DNA of 48,564 nt from an uncultured Clostridia bacterium (GCA_947246685.1 CAMXSN010000009.1:1-48564); one strand, 5' to 3'; numbered from the stretch's first letter, positions 9,223 to 18,297 are shown. A program made the numbers and translations. Notes: generated by a model not told the origin, from the letters alone.

Positions 9223-10050
9223 ATGAAATTTGATATAGAGTTGGTGGGAAAAGTCGGATCGATGGCGCTTGTCAACAAGGCTTGGGGAGACATCGACTAC
9301 AATGCAATTTCCCGAATAAGCAAAGAGCTGCATCCCGGTCACATATGGGTATCGAGCGGAGCGACCGAGATCGGCAGATTGGATTATATCAGGCGAAACG
9401 GGTGCGAGATAGAGGGCGATTATAACGACGTCAAGACCGATTACGCCGCGCAAGGGCAGACGATATTGATGAATAATTACCGTCAATATATTCATCCTGC
9501 TTACAGCGTAAGGCAGATACTTGTAGAGCACAGTCATTTCAACGACCTAGCCAAGAGAGAGAACCTCAAGAAACTTTTGCTAAGATGTCCAGCTCAAAAG
9601 GCAATTCCGATTATTAACTACAACGACCCTATGTCGTCGGAAGAAATTGATAAGATTGAATTGCAAAGACTTGCCGAAAAGCGCAGCGACGTCGTGCATT
9701 GCATGGACAACGACGAGACGGCTTCGCAGATAGCTTGCCTTGTCAAGTGCAAGACTTTGCTGATCTATACCTCGACTTTGGGCATATATGCTACGCCGAA
9801 TGACGAGAGCACGCTCATAGCAGAAATAACGGGTAAGGACGTCTACGAACTCATCGACGCGGTGAGCGAAGCTCAGAAGAGGTGTCAGGGAGCGTCGAGG
9901 GTAGGCGCCAACGGTGCAATGGCAAAGCTAGAGTATATAAAAGCTCCTTTGAAAAACGGAACGCAGGTATACATTGCCAATCCCAAATATTCGATAACTG
10001 AAGTCATTTCCGGACAGGCTCCGTGCACGAAGATATTCGTCAGCAAGTAA
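9223..10050 (+). CDS. amino acid kinase family protein, divergent glutamate 5-kinase-like
   Basis: A 275-residue single-domain amino acid kinase. The order of motifs matches glutamate 5-kinase: VGKVGS near the N-terminus (compare VVKLGTS), VSSGATEIG, AAQGQTILM, QILVEHSHF, PIINYNDP, MDNDETASQIA and NGAMAKLEY. Departures are clear: the usual LLLTD..G is IYTSTLG, so its Asp is replaced, and there is no C-terminal PUA domain. No proA or proC is nearby. It therefore may not make glutamyl phosphate; database names such as uridylate kinase would be equally uncertain. Start: ATG with GAGG at 9209-9212. The next gene begins one base after its stop, so the two are probably translated as a unit. Confidence 0.7.
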   Translation: MKFDIELVGKVGSMALVNKAWGDIDYNAISRISKELHPGHIWVSSGATEIGRLDYIRRNGCEIEGDYNDVKTDYAAQGQTILMNNYRQYIHPAYSVRQILVEHSHFNDLAKRENLKKLLLRCPAQKAIPIINYNDPMSSEEIDKIELQRLAEKRSDVVHCMDNDETASQIACLVKCKTLLIYTSTLGIYATPNDESTLIAEITGKDVYELIDAVSEAQKRCQGASRVGANGAMAKLEYIKAPLKNGTQVYIANPKYSITEVISGQAPCTKIFVSK

Positions 10051-10051
10051 T

Positions 10052-10519
10052 ATGATTTATTCGTTTGCTCCAATTTATGACAAAAACAGTCGCGTTCTGA
10101 TACTTGGCAGCATGGCGTCGGTCAAATCGCTGGAAGCGGGATTTTATTATATGCATCCCAGAAACAAGTTTTGGAGCGTAGTATCCGACGTCGTAGGCAA
10201 GGCGGTCCCGTACGGCATAGAGGAGAGGAAAAGCTGGCTGTTAGAAAATCGAGTAGCGCTGATGGACATAATATATTCGTGCAACAGACAAGGATCGTTG
10301 GACAGCGACATACGAGACGTTACTCCCAACGACATTACCAAAGTGCTTTCCTGCGCGGATATACGCGCTGTATATTGCAACGGCAGAAAGTCTTATGAGA
10401 CGGCGAAAAAGACTTATCCCGACGTAGAGTTTTTCTATCTTCCGTCCACATCTCCCGCCAATGCCGGAGGTTGGGACAAAGAGCCGTGGATGAAGATAAG
10501 AGAGCATCTGGCAGATTAA
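10052..10519 (+). CDS. DNA-deoxyinosine (hypoxanthine) glycosylase, UDG superfamily
   Basis: A 155-residue protein of the uracil-DNA-glycosylase superfamily, matching the family-6 hypoxanthine-DNA glycosylase pattern. It opens with FAPIYDKNSRVLILGSMASV, then GFYYMHPRNKFW, and has the LPSTSPANA motif near the C-terminus, where the UDG motif-2 loop lies. The enzyme would remove deaminated adenine (hypoxanthine) from DNA and so start base excision repair. The length is normal for the family. It sits one base after the amino acid kinase gene and is the last gene before a strong terminator. Confidence 0.8.
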   Translation: MIYSFAPIYDKNSRVLILGSMASVKSLEAGFYYMHPRNKFWSVVSDVVGKAVPYGIEERKSWLLENRVALMDIIYSCNRQGSLDSDIRDVTPNDITKVLSCADIRAVYCNGRKSYETAKKTYPDVEFFYLPSTSPANAGGWDKEPWMKIREHLAD

Positions 10520-10529
10520 TATTAGATAC

Positions 10530-10562
10530 AATAACGGGGAGCGCGACGCGCTCCCCGTTATT
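10530..10562. terminator. strong bidirectional terminator between convergent genes
   Basis: Perfect 15-bp stem (10530-10544 with 10548-10562, aataacggggagcgc and its complement) closing a 3-base loop. It sits between the end of the glycosylase gene (+) and the end of the VWA lipoprotein gene (-), so it can serve both. Confidence 0.8.
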
Positions 10563-10610
10563 CAGATATTAAAGACTTAATATATTAGGTGTTATGAAAG
10601 GTATGGATCG

Positions 10611-12125
10611 TTAAAGGAAGGTGTGTTTATAATGCTTGACAAGTCTTAAAAACTCTTGTTTGGATTCGTCTTGCAGTTGCAGTTTTTCAAGTCTTGACAG
10701 CACGTTGTCGATATTTGCCTCGCTCTTGAATTTAGAGTTGAGCACAATCATCGCAAATTCTGCTACGCAGCCTATGAATTCGTTGTCCTGCGTCGGCGAT
10801 TGAGTGTAGCTTGCCGAGCCGATTGGCATATCCAACTGTAAAGAAGGATCGATGTTTGTTGCTTTTGCGTCTTTATATCTGATATTGATGTTTGCAACGT
10901 TTAGGTCGGAAGCGTTCAAATCTACGTCTTCGTGCAACTCTATTTCAAAGCATAGAGATATCGTGAAGTTGCTTCCTATTTCTCCCGCGTCTGTTTGAGA
11001 ATCGTCAAAATCCTCTTGCGAGAGACGGCTGTTTTCATATCCCAACAGTCGGAAATTCTTGACGACGTTTTTGTCGAATTCTATTTTTGCCTTGACGTCT
11101 TTAGCAAGAGTGACGATTGTCGAGCCAAGGTCGTCGACAAGCAATTTCTTTGCGTCTTCCATATTGCCGATATATCCCCAATAACCGTTGCCGGACTTGG
11201 CAAGCACTTCCATAGTGCGCAAAGAGTAATCTATGTGACTGCCCAAGCCCACGCAAGTGAGATATACGCCGTTGTCTTTTTTGGTCGAAATAAATTCTTT
11301 GAGCTGTCCCGGATCGGATATGCCTATATTAAAATCTCCGTCGGTGGCAAGTATGACGCGGTTGTTGCCGTCGGGTATATAATGCTTTTGCGCCACTTCG
11401 TATGCTCGCTGAATTCCGCCTTCGCCGTTGGTTCCTCCGTCGGCTCTAAGATCATTGATTGCGCGTTTGATCCTCTGACTGTCGTTGGCTATCGTCAAAC
11501 CGTCGACGAGCGTGCGAGTACTGTTGCTGTACGTGACGATTGATATCTTATCGTGGGGATTGAGATTGTCGACCATCTGTATCATAGCGGATTTCATCAA
11601 GCCGATTTTGTTGGGGCTGTTCATAGATCCCGATACGTCCAAGAGCAAAACTATATTGTTGCTGACAGTGTTTAATTCTACTTGTTTTGCGGCAAGTCCG
11701 ATCGACAGCATTTTTTTGTTAGGATTATACGGCGAGTCGAAGATAGCGGCGTTCATTGCCAGCAATTCGTCGTTTTCGGGTCTTGCATAATCGTAATCAA
11801 AATAATTTATCATCTCGTCTATTTTTACAAAACTTCTTAAGTATTCGGCGTCATAGTATTGTTTTTCAGCGTTGAAAATTAAATTTTTGAGCAGCGAATA
11901 GTTGGCGGTATGGACGTCAACCGACAATATATAATCGTTTTGCTGGGAAGTGTCGATAACGGGATTTTCATAGATTGTATCATCAATCGACGGGTTGTCG
12001 TCTTTACCTCCCGGCGGTGACGGAAATTGCATGTCAGGCGCCATTCCGTCGCAGGCTACGTAGACAAACCCAATTGTTAAGATAAGCGTCAAAATTATGC
12101 CGATAAGGCAAGCACGTTTTTTCAT
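10611..12125 (-). CDS. VWA-domain lipoprotein, YfbK-like
   Basis: A 504-residue secreted lipoprotein. The N-terminus has a basic start, a hydrophobic stretch and a plausible lipobox ending at Cys25 (YVAC). The N-terminal conserved part (YILSVDVHTANYSLL, then KIDEMINYFDYDY) matches the YfbK family. The VWA domain carries the metal-ion site DVSGSMNS (about residues 163-170) and the second MIDAS part ATDGDFNIG. The C-terminal region (about 330-490) resembles the YfbK DUF3520 region. VWA lipoproteins of this type are surface proteins with unknown ligands. AAGGAG precedes the ATG. The gene is divergent from a sigma factor and putative anti-sigma pair, making it a candidate target of that system (inference). 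Confidence 0.85.
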   Translation of the reverse strand: MKKRACLIGIILTLILTIGFVYVACDGMAPDMQFPSPPGGKDDNPSIDDTIYENPVIDTSQQNDYILSVDVHTANYSLLKNLIFNAEKQYYDAEYLRSFVKIDEMINYFDYDYARPENDELLAMNAAIFDSPYNPNKKMLSIGLAAKQVELNTVSNNIVLLLDVSGSMNSPNKIGLMKSAMIQMVDNLNPHDKISIVTYSNSTRTLVDGLTIANDSQRIKRAINDLRADGGTNGEGGIQRAYEVAQKHYIPDGNNRVILATDGDFNIGISDPGQLKEFISTKKDNGVYLTCVGLGSHIDYSLRTMEVLAKSGNGYWGYIGNMEDAKKLLVDDLGSTIVTLAKDVKAKIEFDKNVVKNFRLLGYENSRLSQEDFDDSQTDAGEIGSNFTISLCFEIELHEDVDLNASDLNVANINIRYKDAKATNIDPSLQLDMPIGSASYTQSPTQDNEFIGCVAEFAMIVLNSKFKSEANIDNVLSRLEKLQLQDESKQEFLRLVKHYKHTFL

Positions 12126-12249
12126 AGTCTTCTCCTTTTGCTTGATTGCGTCTAATACTACACTTCAAAAACGCTTTTGTATCGGATATCATTAAATTTT
12201 ATTTTTTTTCTGCTGCATACGGTCGTCGTCTTGACTTTTCTAAACGGGG

Positions 12250-12279
12250 TTGACAAATTAAATAATTATATGTAATAAT
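12250..12279 (+). promoter_or_regulatory. promoter of the sigma factor gene, abutting its start codon
   Basis: TTGACA (12250-12255), 18-base spacer ending in TG plus one base, then AATAAT (12274-12279), an extended -10. The start of transcription falls at about 12286, the A of the ATG, so the mRNA looks leaderless. No ribosome site is seen upstream. Confidence 0.6.
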
Positions 12280-12285
12280 TAGAAT

Positions 12286-12819
12286 ATGCAACGCGTAGAC
12301 AAAAAATTATTAACTTCGGTCAACGGACTTATGATTGCTATTGCAGGCGGAGACGCGGATAGCGTTGCGTTGCTATTTGAAATGACTTACGCGCAACTAT
12401 ACGGCGTTGCTTACGGTTATTGCCGCCACAGGATGACGGCAGAAGATTTGGTGGCAGATCTTTTTGCCAATATCGATTACATTGCCGCGCACTATAAGCG
12501 CGGGCAGAACGCTTTCAACTATCTATGCAAAATCATCAAAAACAGATATCTCAATCAAATCAGGCACAACGCTTGTCGACCTATGACGCAGCTCAACGAA
12601 AACATTTGCGCCTCTAAGGAATTGATTGACGAGAGAGTGTGCGATATCGACCTTAAAGAAGGGCTTAAACTGCTGGATAGAGAACAGTATGCCGTCATAT
12701 ATTATAAATTCTATGAAGATATGACTTTCAGAGAAATAGCCGCCAAGACGGGGACTTCGTTGGGTAAGACGCAGAGGATATATAACAAGGCGCTGAGCGT
12801 ACTTAAAAAATATCTTTGA
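12286..12819 (+). CDS. RNA polymerase sigma-70 family factor, ECF type
   Basis: A 177-residue two-domain sigma factor. Region 2 is visible around residues 20-100, including AEDLVADLF (compare AEDLVQETF) and a stretch of the type FNYLCKIIKNRYLNQIR that binds the -10 element. Region 4 (about 125-175) has the helix-turn-helix YEDMTFREIAAKTGTSLGKT followed by RIYNKALSVLKKYL. It would direct RNA polymerase to a special regulon. The next gene, 48 bases on, encodes a single-pass membrane protein with the layout of an anti-sigma factor. The ATG at 12286 has no ribosome site and coincides with the predicted transcription start; a later ATG at about 12331 would remove only residues before region 2 but also lacks a clear site. 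Confidence 0.85.
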   Translation: MQRVDKKLLTSVNGLMIAIAGGDADSVALLFEMTYAQLYGVAYGYCRHRMTAEDLVADLFANIDYIAAHYKRGQNAFNYLCKIIKNRYLNQIRHNACRPMTQLNENICASKELIDERVCDIDLKEGLKLLDREQYAVIYYKFYEDMTFREIAAKTGTSLGKTQRIYNKALSVLKKYL

Positions 12820-12867
12820 GCTGTCGATACAAAATTAAGTATTAAGTGTATATATAATAGAGGTAAA

Positions 12868-13578
12868 ATGAAAAGACGAGAAAAATACAACTTGATAAAA
12901 GCGCTTGACGAAATCAACGCGCCTGACAAAAAAGACCTTCTTCAAAAAATAGAGAGCAAGAAGGCTTTGGGCGCTCATTTTGTCAAAGAAGTCGCGCAGG
13001 AAAAAATCGAGCGAGCGCGCAGGCAGCGCTTGAGATTGGTTGCGCTTGCTTGCTGCGCCGTCACGTTGTTGTTCGCGATATCCTTGACGTCGGTGTTTCT
13101 GATTCCCATTGCGAATAAAGACTCAATGCCACCCGATAAAGACTCTCCTCCCAACGGTTCAACGAACGTCGACGCTCCCGTCGACTACCGCTACAATTGG
13201 AGTTTTTATAAAGATTATTATATTTCTTTCGACGATATTGCGACGACTATGAATAAAAAGATTTCGCTCATTTATGATTATGACGAGAGCTGGGAAACAG
13301 TTGCCACTCAGTCCACTCAAAACGGATGCGCTTTAAGAGAGTATTACGTCAAGGACGGACAGCAGGTCGAAGTAACCGTTTACAACAAGAATACGCTTGT
13401 GGGAATGGACGAAAGATACGCGACTTTTATCAAATACAGAAACTCAAAAGTCTACGGCAAATATACGGTATATCACGGAGAATTCAATTATAAGCAAGAA
13501 CGCAAGTACGTTTACGTAATATATTTGAGCAAACAGGTTTATTTCTTTTTCTCGGATGTAAAACTGTTTGAAAAATAA
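12868..13578 (+). CDS. single-pass membrane protein, putative anti-sigma factor
   Basis: A 236-residue protein with a charged, helical cytoplasmic part (residues 1-56, rich in Lys, Glu and Arg), one membrane helix (about 57-80) and an extracellular domain of about 150 residues after a Pro/Asp-rich linker. The outer part is rich in Tyr and Lys with beta-like character. The topology and the position right after an ECF sigma gene are those of an anti-sigma factor, but no ZAS (HxxxCxxC) zinc motif is present and I do not recognise the family. AGAGGT lies just before the ATG. A terminator follows the stop. The assignment rests on context. Confidence 0.55.
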   Translation: MKRREKYNLIKALDEINAPDKKDLLQKIESKKALGAHFVKEVAQEKIERARRQRLRLVALACCAVTLLFAISLTSVFLIPIANKDSMPPDKDSPPNGSTNVDAPVDYRYNWSFYKDYYISFDDIATTMNKKISLIYDYDESWETVATQSTQNGCALREYYVKDGQQVEVTVYNKNTLVGMDERYATFIKYRNSKVYGKYTVYHGEFNYKQERKYVYVIYLSKQVYFFFSDVKLFEK

Positions 13579-13605
13579 TTTGTATATAGCAAATAATGTC
13601 GACAA

Positions 13606-13631
13606 AAGACGGGGCCTTTCGGTCCCGTCTT
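13606..13631. terminator. bidirectional terminator between the anti-sigma gene and nifJ
   Basis: 11-bp stem aagacggggcc (13606-13616) / ggtcccgtctt (13621-13631) with one G-T pair and a TTTC loop. A T-tract follows on the minus strand, serving nifJ. On the plus strand the following ctattatt is weaker. Confidence 0.8.
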
Positions 13632-13651
13632 CTATTATTGCGTAGGAAATA

Positions 13652-16600
13652 TTATTCGGACAGTTTCTTGTATCCTGCGTATCTTTCCTTTGCTTCTTTC
13701 TCATTGATAGCAAAGAGTTTTTCTGCAACTTGCGGTTTTGATTTTGCAAGCTGAGCGTATCTGTTTTCGCCGAGGAGGAATTCCTTATAATCGGCTTTTG
13801 CTTCTTTGCTGTCGAGGGTAAACGGATTTTTACCTTGTTCTGCAAGAGTCGGATTGAATCTGTAAAGCTGCCAATATCCTGCCTCTACGGCTCTCTTTTC
13901 TTCAAGCTGAGAATTGGACATGTTGATACCGTGGTTGATACACGGAGCATAGCAGATTATCAAAGACGGTCCGTCGTAAGCTTCCGCTTCTTTGAGCGCG
14001 TTGACATATTGGTTCATATTAGCGCCCATAGCTACCTGGGCAACGTATACGTAGCCGTAGCTCATCGCCATCTTGCCGAGGTCTTTTTTCTTGGTGACTT
14101 TGCCGCCTGCTGCGAACTTAGCTACCGCGCCCGTCGGAGAAGATTTCGACGCTTGACCGCCGGTGTTGGAATATACTTCCGTGTCGAGTACGACAACGTT
14201 GATGTTTTGCCCCATAGCAAGCACGTGGTCGAGACCGCCGTAACCTATATCGTATGCCCAGCCGTCGCCGCCGAACGCCCATACGGACTTCTTGACGAGG
14301 CAGTCTGCATTCTTTGCGATATTGTCAAGCAGAGCTTTTTTCGCCGCGTCTTTTTCGTTTGCAGCCGCGCTGCCGATAACGGATTTGATCGCTTCGCTTG
14401 CGGGCTTATTGGCAATAGCGTCGTTGTAAGTTTCCATCCAAGCGTTGAATTTGGAAGAAAGGTCGGCGTCGATACCGAGAGCCGTTAAGGACTCCATGTC
14501 TTCCATAAGTTTTATTCTGCGTTGGTTGGTCGCGGTCAGCATGCCGAATCCGAATTCTGCGTTGTCCTCAAACAAGCTGTTAGCCCAAGCCGGACCTTCG
14601 CCTTTCTTGTTTTTGCTGTAAGGACAGGTAGGAGCGGAACCGCCGTATATCGATGAACATCCCGTAGCGTTGGCTACTATCATCCTGTCGCCGTAAAGCT
14701 GAGTGATTACTTTGAGATAGGGAGTTTCTCCGCAACCTGCGCATGCGCCGGAGAACTCGAAGAGCGAACGGTTGAATTGGCTGCCGATAACTGTGTCTCT
14801 AGCAATAGGCACGTCGCTGTTGTCGAGGCTGTCGGCAAATTTCCAATTGTCGGCTTCTCCTGCTTTCAGCACGTCGTCCAACGGAGTCATTACGAGAGCC
14901 TTTTCCTTAGCGGGGCATATATTCGCGCAATTGCCGCAGCCGGAGCAGTCGAGCGGCGATACTTGAATCCTGAACTGATAGTCTTTTGCTTTTGGATTCT
15001 TCATATTCGTCGTGACGAAAGTGCTCGGAGCGGATGCAAGAGCGTCTTGTTTTTGAGCAACGGGAATGATACAAGCGTGCGGACATACGAAAGAACATTG
15101 ATTACACTGCAAGCAGTTTTCCTTGATCCATACGGGCACTTTGACTGCGATTCCTCTCTTTTCGAATTTGGTCGTTGCGGTGGGAACTGCGCCGTCGGCG
15201 TGATCTACAAACGCAGATACCGGCAGTTTATCTCCTTCTTGCGCAAGAATCGGAGCGATTATTTTATTGAAATAAGAGTCGTCGGTAACAGGCTTGACAA
15301 CTGCGCCTTCCGTAGTGGTTGCCCAAGAAGACGGATAATCTATCGCTTTGATGTTTGCGATAGCGTTGTCGATTGCCGCAAAGTTCATATTGACGACCTT
15401 TTCGCCCTTCTTCGAGAAAGATTTTACGACGAACTCCTTCATATGTTTATCTGCTTCGGCATAGTCGATTACGTTGGCAAGTTTGAAGAAACAAGCCTGC
15501 ATAGTCGTGGATATACGATTGCCCAGTCCGATTTCGGATACGACTTTGATTGCGTCGATATTATAGAATTTGATATGTTTTTTAGCGATCATATTCTTCA
15601 TTGACGCAGGCAGATGTTTTTCCATCTCTTCAATGCTCCAAGGCGAGTTGAGCAGGAAAGTTCCGCCTTCTTTAAGATCGGATATCATATCGTATTTGAG
15701 TACGTACGACGGATTGTGGCAAGCTACGAAATCGGCCTGATCGATAAGGTAAGAACTTCTAATTGGCGTATCTCCGAATCTGAGGTGAGATACCGTTATG
15801 CCGCCCGACTTTTTGGAATCGTATGCAAAATAAGCCTGAGCGTATTTTTCCGTGTAATCGCCGATGATTTTGATAGAGTTCTTGTTGCTGCCGACGGTGC
15901 CGTCGGAGCCGAGTCCGTAGAACTTGCAGGAGATAGCTCCCTTAGCGGACGCGTCGATCTTTTCTTTAACTTCGATAGAAGTATTCGTCACGTCGTCTAT
16001 TATGCCGACGGTGAAATGATTTTTCGGCTCTTTACCGTCCATATTCTGATAGATAGCGTTGACCATGGACGGAGTAAACTCTTTGCTGCCAAGACCGTAT
16101 CTTCCCGAAGTAACGGATATGTCTTTTCTACCGGACTCGTTGAGAGCCGCTACCACGTCGAGATAGAGAGGTTCGCCTGCGCTTCCGCATTCTTTTACTC
16201 TGTCGAGCACGGCGATTCTCTTTACGCTTGCAGGTATCGCGTCAGCAAATATTTTGGATGCGAACGGACGGAAAAGTCTGACTTTAAGCACGCCGTATTT
16301 GCCGCCTTTTGCGTTGAGATAATCAACGGTTTCGCTTACGGCTTCCGCGCCGCTGCCCATAATTACGATTATGGATTCTGCGTCTTTAGCGCCATAATAC
16401 TGATAAGGCTTGTATTCGCGTCCGGTAATTTCGCGCACGTCTTGCATAGCCTCTTCGACTATTGCGGGCACTGCGTTGTAATATCCGTTGCACGCTTCGC
16501 GATTTTGGAAATAGATATCGGGATTTTGCGCGGTGCCTTTCTGAACGGGATGTTCGGGATTGAGCGCGCGTTTTTTGAAGTCGTCGATATACGTCGCGTA

Positions 16601-17191
16601 TTTTTTGTCGACGATATTCTTCATATCAGCGTAATCGATCATTTCTATTTTGGATACTTCGTGAGAAGTTCTGAAACCGTCGAAGAAATGAACGAACGGC
16701 ACCTTTGCTTTGAGAGTAGCAAGATGAGCGACGAGCGCCATATCCATAACTTCCTGTACGGAGTTGGAGCAGAGCATTGCAAAGCCTGTCTGACGGCACG
16801 CCATTACGTCGGAATGGTCGCCGAATATATTGAGCGCGTGATAAGCTAGCGCGCGGGCGCTTACGTGAAATACGCAAGGCGTGAGTTCTCCCGCGATTTT
16901 ATACATGTTCGGTATCATGAGCAGCAAGCCCTGGCTTGCCGTAAAAGTTGTGGTAAGCGCGCCTGCCATCAAAGAGCCGTGAACGGCGCCGGCAGCTCCC
17001 GCTTCGGATTGCATTTCCGCAAGTTTAAGCACCTGACCGAAAATATTCTTTCTTCCCGCGGTAGCCCACTCGTCGCAGTTTTCCGCCATAGGAGAAGAAG
17101 GTGTGATAGGGTAAATTGCAGCAACTTCACTGAACGCATACGCGACGTGAGCGGCGGCGGTATTACCGTCAATAGTCATTTTCTTACTCAT
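13652..17191 (-). CDS. nifJ: pyruvate:ferredoxin (flavodoxin) oxidoreductase
   Basis: A 1179-residue single-chain PFOR, the usual length for the fused clostridial enzyme. It oxidises pyruvate with CoA to acetyl-CoA and CO2 and reduces ferredoxin or flavodoxin. Visible parts: the N-terminal YPITPSSPMAE region; two 4Fe-4S ferredoxin motifs, CLQCNQCSFVCPHAC (about residue 691) and CSGCGNCANIC (about 747); the proximal cluster motif CAGCGETPY (about 815); and the thiamine-diphosphate site GGDGWAYDIGYGG (about 973-985) with DTEVYSNTGGQ after it. The ATG at 17191 has GGAGGT ten bases upstream. It is transcribed alone from a near-consensus promoter, as fits a highly expressed fermentation enzyme. 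Confidence 0.97.
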   Translation of the reverse strand: MSKKMTIDGNTAAAHVAYAFSEVAAIYPITPSSPMAENCDEWATAGRKNIFGQVLKLAEMQSEAGAAGAVHGSLMAGALTTTFTASQGLLLMIPNMYKIAGELTPCVFHVSARALAYHALNIFGDHSDVMACRQTGFAMLCSNSVQEVMDMALVAHLATLKAKVPFVHFFDGFRTSHEVSKIEMIDYADMKNIVDKKYATYIDDFKKRALNPEHPVQKGTAQNPDIYFQNREACNGYYNAVPAIVEEAMQDVREITGREYKPYQYYGAKDAESIIVIMGSGAEAVSETVDYLNAKGGKYGVLKVRLFRPFASKIFADAIPASVKRIAVLDRVKECGSAGEPLYLDVVAALNESGRKDISVTSGRYGLGSKEFTPSMVNAIYQNMDGKEPKNHFTVGIIDDVTNTSIEVKEKIDASAKGAISCKFYGLGSDGTVGSNKNSIKIIGDYTEKYAQAYFAYDSKKSGGITVSHLRFGDTPIRSSYLIDQADFVACHNPSYVLKYDMISDLKEGGTFLLNSPWSIEEMEKHLPASMKNMIAKKHIKFYNIDAIKVVSEIGLGNRISTTMQACFFKLANVIDYAEADKHMKEFVVKSFSKKGEKVVNMNFAAIDNAIANIKAIDYPSSWATTTEGAVVKPVTDDSYFNKIIAPILAQEGDKLPVSAFVDHADGAVPTATTKFEKRGIAVKVPVWIKENCLQCNQCSFVCPHACIIPVAQKQDALASAPSTFVTTNMKNPKAKDYQFRIQVSPLDCSGCGNCANICPAKEKALVMTPLDDVLKAGEADNWKFADSLDNSDVPIARDTVIGSQFNRSLFEFSGACAGCGETPYLKVITQLYGDRMIVANATGCSSIYGGSAPTCPYSKNKKGEGPAWANSLFEDNAEFGFGMLTATNQRRIKLMEDMESLTALGIDADLSSKFNAWMETYNDAIANKPASEAIKSVIGSAAANEKDAAKKALLDNIAKNADCLVKKSVWAFGGDGWAYDIGYGGLDHVLAMGQNINVVVLDTEVYSNTGGQASKSSPTGAVAKFAAGGKVTKKKDLGKMAMSYGYVYVAQVAMGANMNQYVNALKEAEAYDGPSLIICYAPCINHGINMSNSQLEEKRAVEAGYWQLYRFNPTLAEQGKNPFTLDSKEAKADYKEFLLGENRYAQLAKSKPQVAEKLFAINEKEAKERYAGYKKLSE

Positions 17192-17233
17192 TGTATATTT
17201 TACCTCCGTAAGGAATGTTTTTAATCTTTAATA

Positions 17234-17263
17234 ATTATAATATATCTTCTTTTATATAGTCAA
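17234..17263 (-). promoter_or_regulatory. nifJ promoter
   Basis: On the minus strand: TTGACT (17258-17263), 18-base spacer, TATAAT (17234-17239). This is close to consensus and lies about 45 bases upstream of the nifJ ATG. Confidence 0.7.
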
Positions 17264-17381
17264 TAATTTCCGTCAAAGATTTTGCTGGCCGGCGCTTTTG
17301 CACATATTACAACAAAGAGTGATTCTGAGGGCGTTACTGCGGCGCGGGACAAAAACTTTACGCTAAATTGGAGGCATATAT

Positions 17382-17410
17382 TTGTAATATCGGATTTTAT
17401 ATGATATACT
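17382..17410 (+). promoter_or_regulatory. promoter of the ecf operon
   Basis: TTGTAA (17382-17387), 17-base spacer, TATACT (17405-17410) preceded by TGA, an extended -10. The predicted leader is about 47 bases. The rest of the nifJ-ecfA1 gap (about 17264-17381) shows no gene or clear structure. Confidence 0.55.
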
Positions 17411-17463
17411 GTCTGTACTTGTTTTAGTGCCACAAAAAAGTTTATGCGGGTGTATTCGTCGAT

Positions 17464-18297
17464 ATGGCTGTTTTATTAGACAACGTTACTTATTCATATA
17501 ATATCAACGACACGCACAGAGTCGACGCGGTCAAAAATCTTTCTCTTCATATAGAGGAAGGCACTTTCGTCGCGCTCGTGGGACACAACGGAAGCGGTAA
17601 GAGCACGCTTGCAAAACTGCTCAACGGGCTGCTTCTTCCAACCGCAGGCACAGTCAAAATTTTTGGTAATTCCACTCTTGACGGCGAAAAGATTTTCGAT
17701 ATTCGCAAAGACGTGGGGATGGTTTTTCAAAATCCCGACAATCAGATGATAGCTTCGATAGTAGAGGACGATATTGCATTCGGACCGGAAAATTTGGGAA
17801 TAGAGCGCAAAGAAATTATCCGCAGAGTAGAATGGGCGCTTGATAAAGTTGGAATGCTAGAGTATAGAAAGCGCACCCCGTTCAAGATGAGCGGCGGTCA
17901 GAAGCAGAGATTGGCAATCGCAGGAGTTCTCGCTATCATGCCCAAAATTCTCGTGCTTGACGAATCTACGGCCATGCTCGATCCGCAAGGCAGAAGCGAA
18001 GTGCTCAAAGTCGCGCACGAACTCAACAAACAGGAAAGAATTACAGTCATACATATCACGCATTTTATGGAAGAGGCATTAGACGCCGACCGATTGATTG
18101 TTCTCAACGACGGCAAGATTGCTTTTGACGGCGCGCCTAAAGAAGTATTCGCTCATTATGAGGAACTCAAGAAGATAAAACTTGCCGTGCCGTGGGAGAC
18201 TCAGCTTGCTATCTCCCTTCAAAAAGCCGGTATGGATTTGGGCGAAGGAATAGTAAAAGAGGAGGATTTGGTGGACAAGCTATGTCAATTATTGTAA
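17464..18297 (+). CDS. ecfA1: energy-coupling factor transporter ATPase EcfA1
   Basis: A 277-residue ABC ATPase of the group-II ECF vitamin transporter module. Walker A is GHNGSGKS (about residues 39-46), the Q-loop is GMVFQNPDNQ, the signature is SGGQKQRLAIAG, and Walker B is ILVLDESTAMLDPQGR, with the Ser/Ala variation common in EcfA1. It pairs with EcfA2 to power EcfT and interchangeable substrate-binding S proteins. No S component lies in this window, as expected for a shared module. The ribosome site (GGGTG) is weak. The 3' end overlaps ecfA2 by 16 bases. Confidence 0.93.
   Translation: MAVLLDNVTYSYNINDTHRVDAVKNLSLHIEEGTFVALVGHNGSGKSTLAKLLNGLLLPTAGTVKIFGNSTLDGEKIFDIRKDVGMVFQNPDNQMIASIVEDDIAFGPENLGIERKEIIRRVEWALDKVGMLEYRKRTPFKMSGGQKQRLAIAGVLAIMPKILVLDESTAMLDPQGRSEVLKVAHELNKQERITVIHITHFMEEALDADRLIVLNDGKIAFDGAPKEVFAHYEELKKIKLAVPWETQLAISLQKAGMDLGEGIVKEEDLVDKLCQLL

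Noticed and set aside
17264..17381. Possible riboswitch between nifJ and the ECF operon, expected for vitamin transporters
   Set aside because: The predicted transcription start leaves only about 47 bases of leader, and no known riboswitch core is visible.
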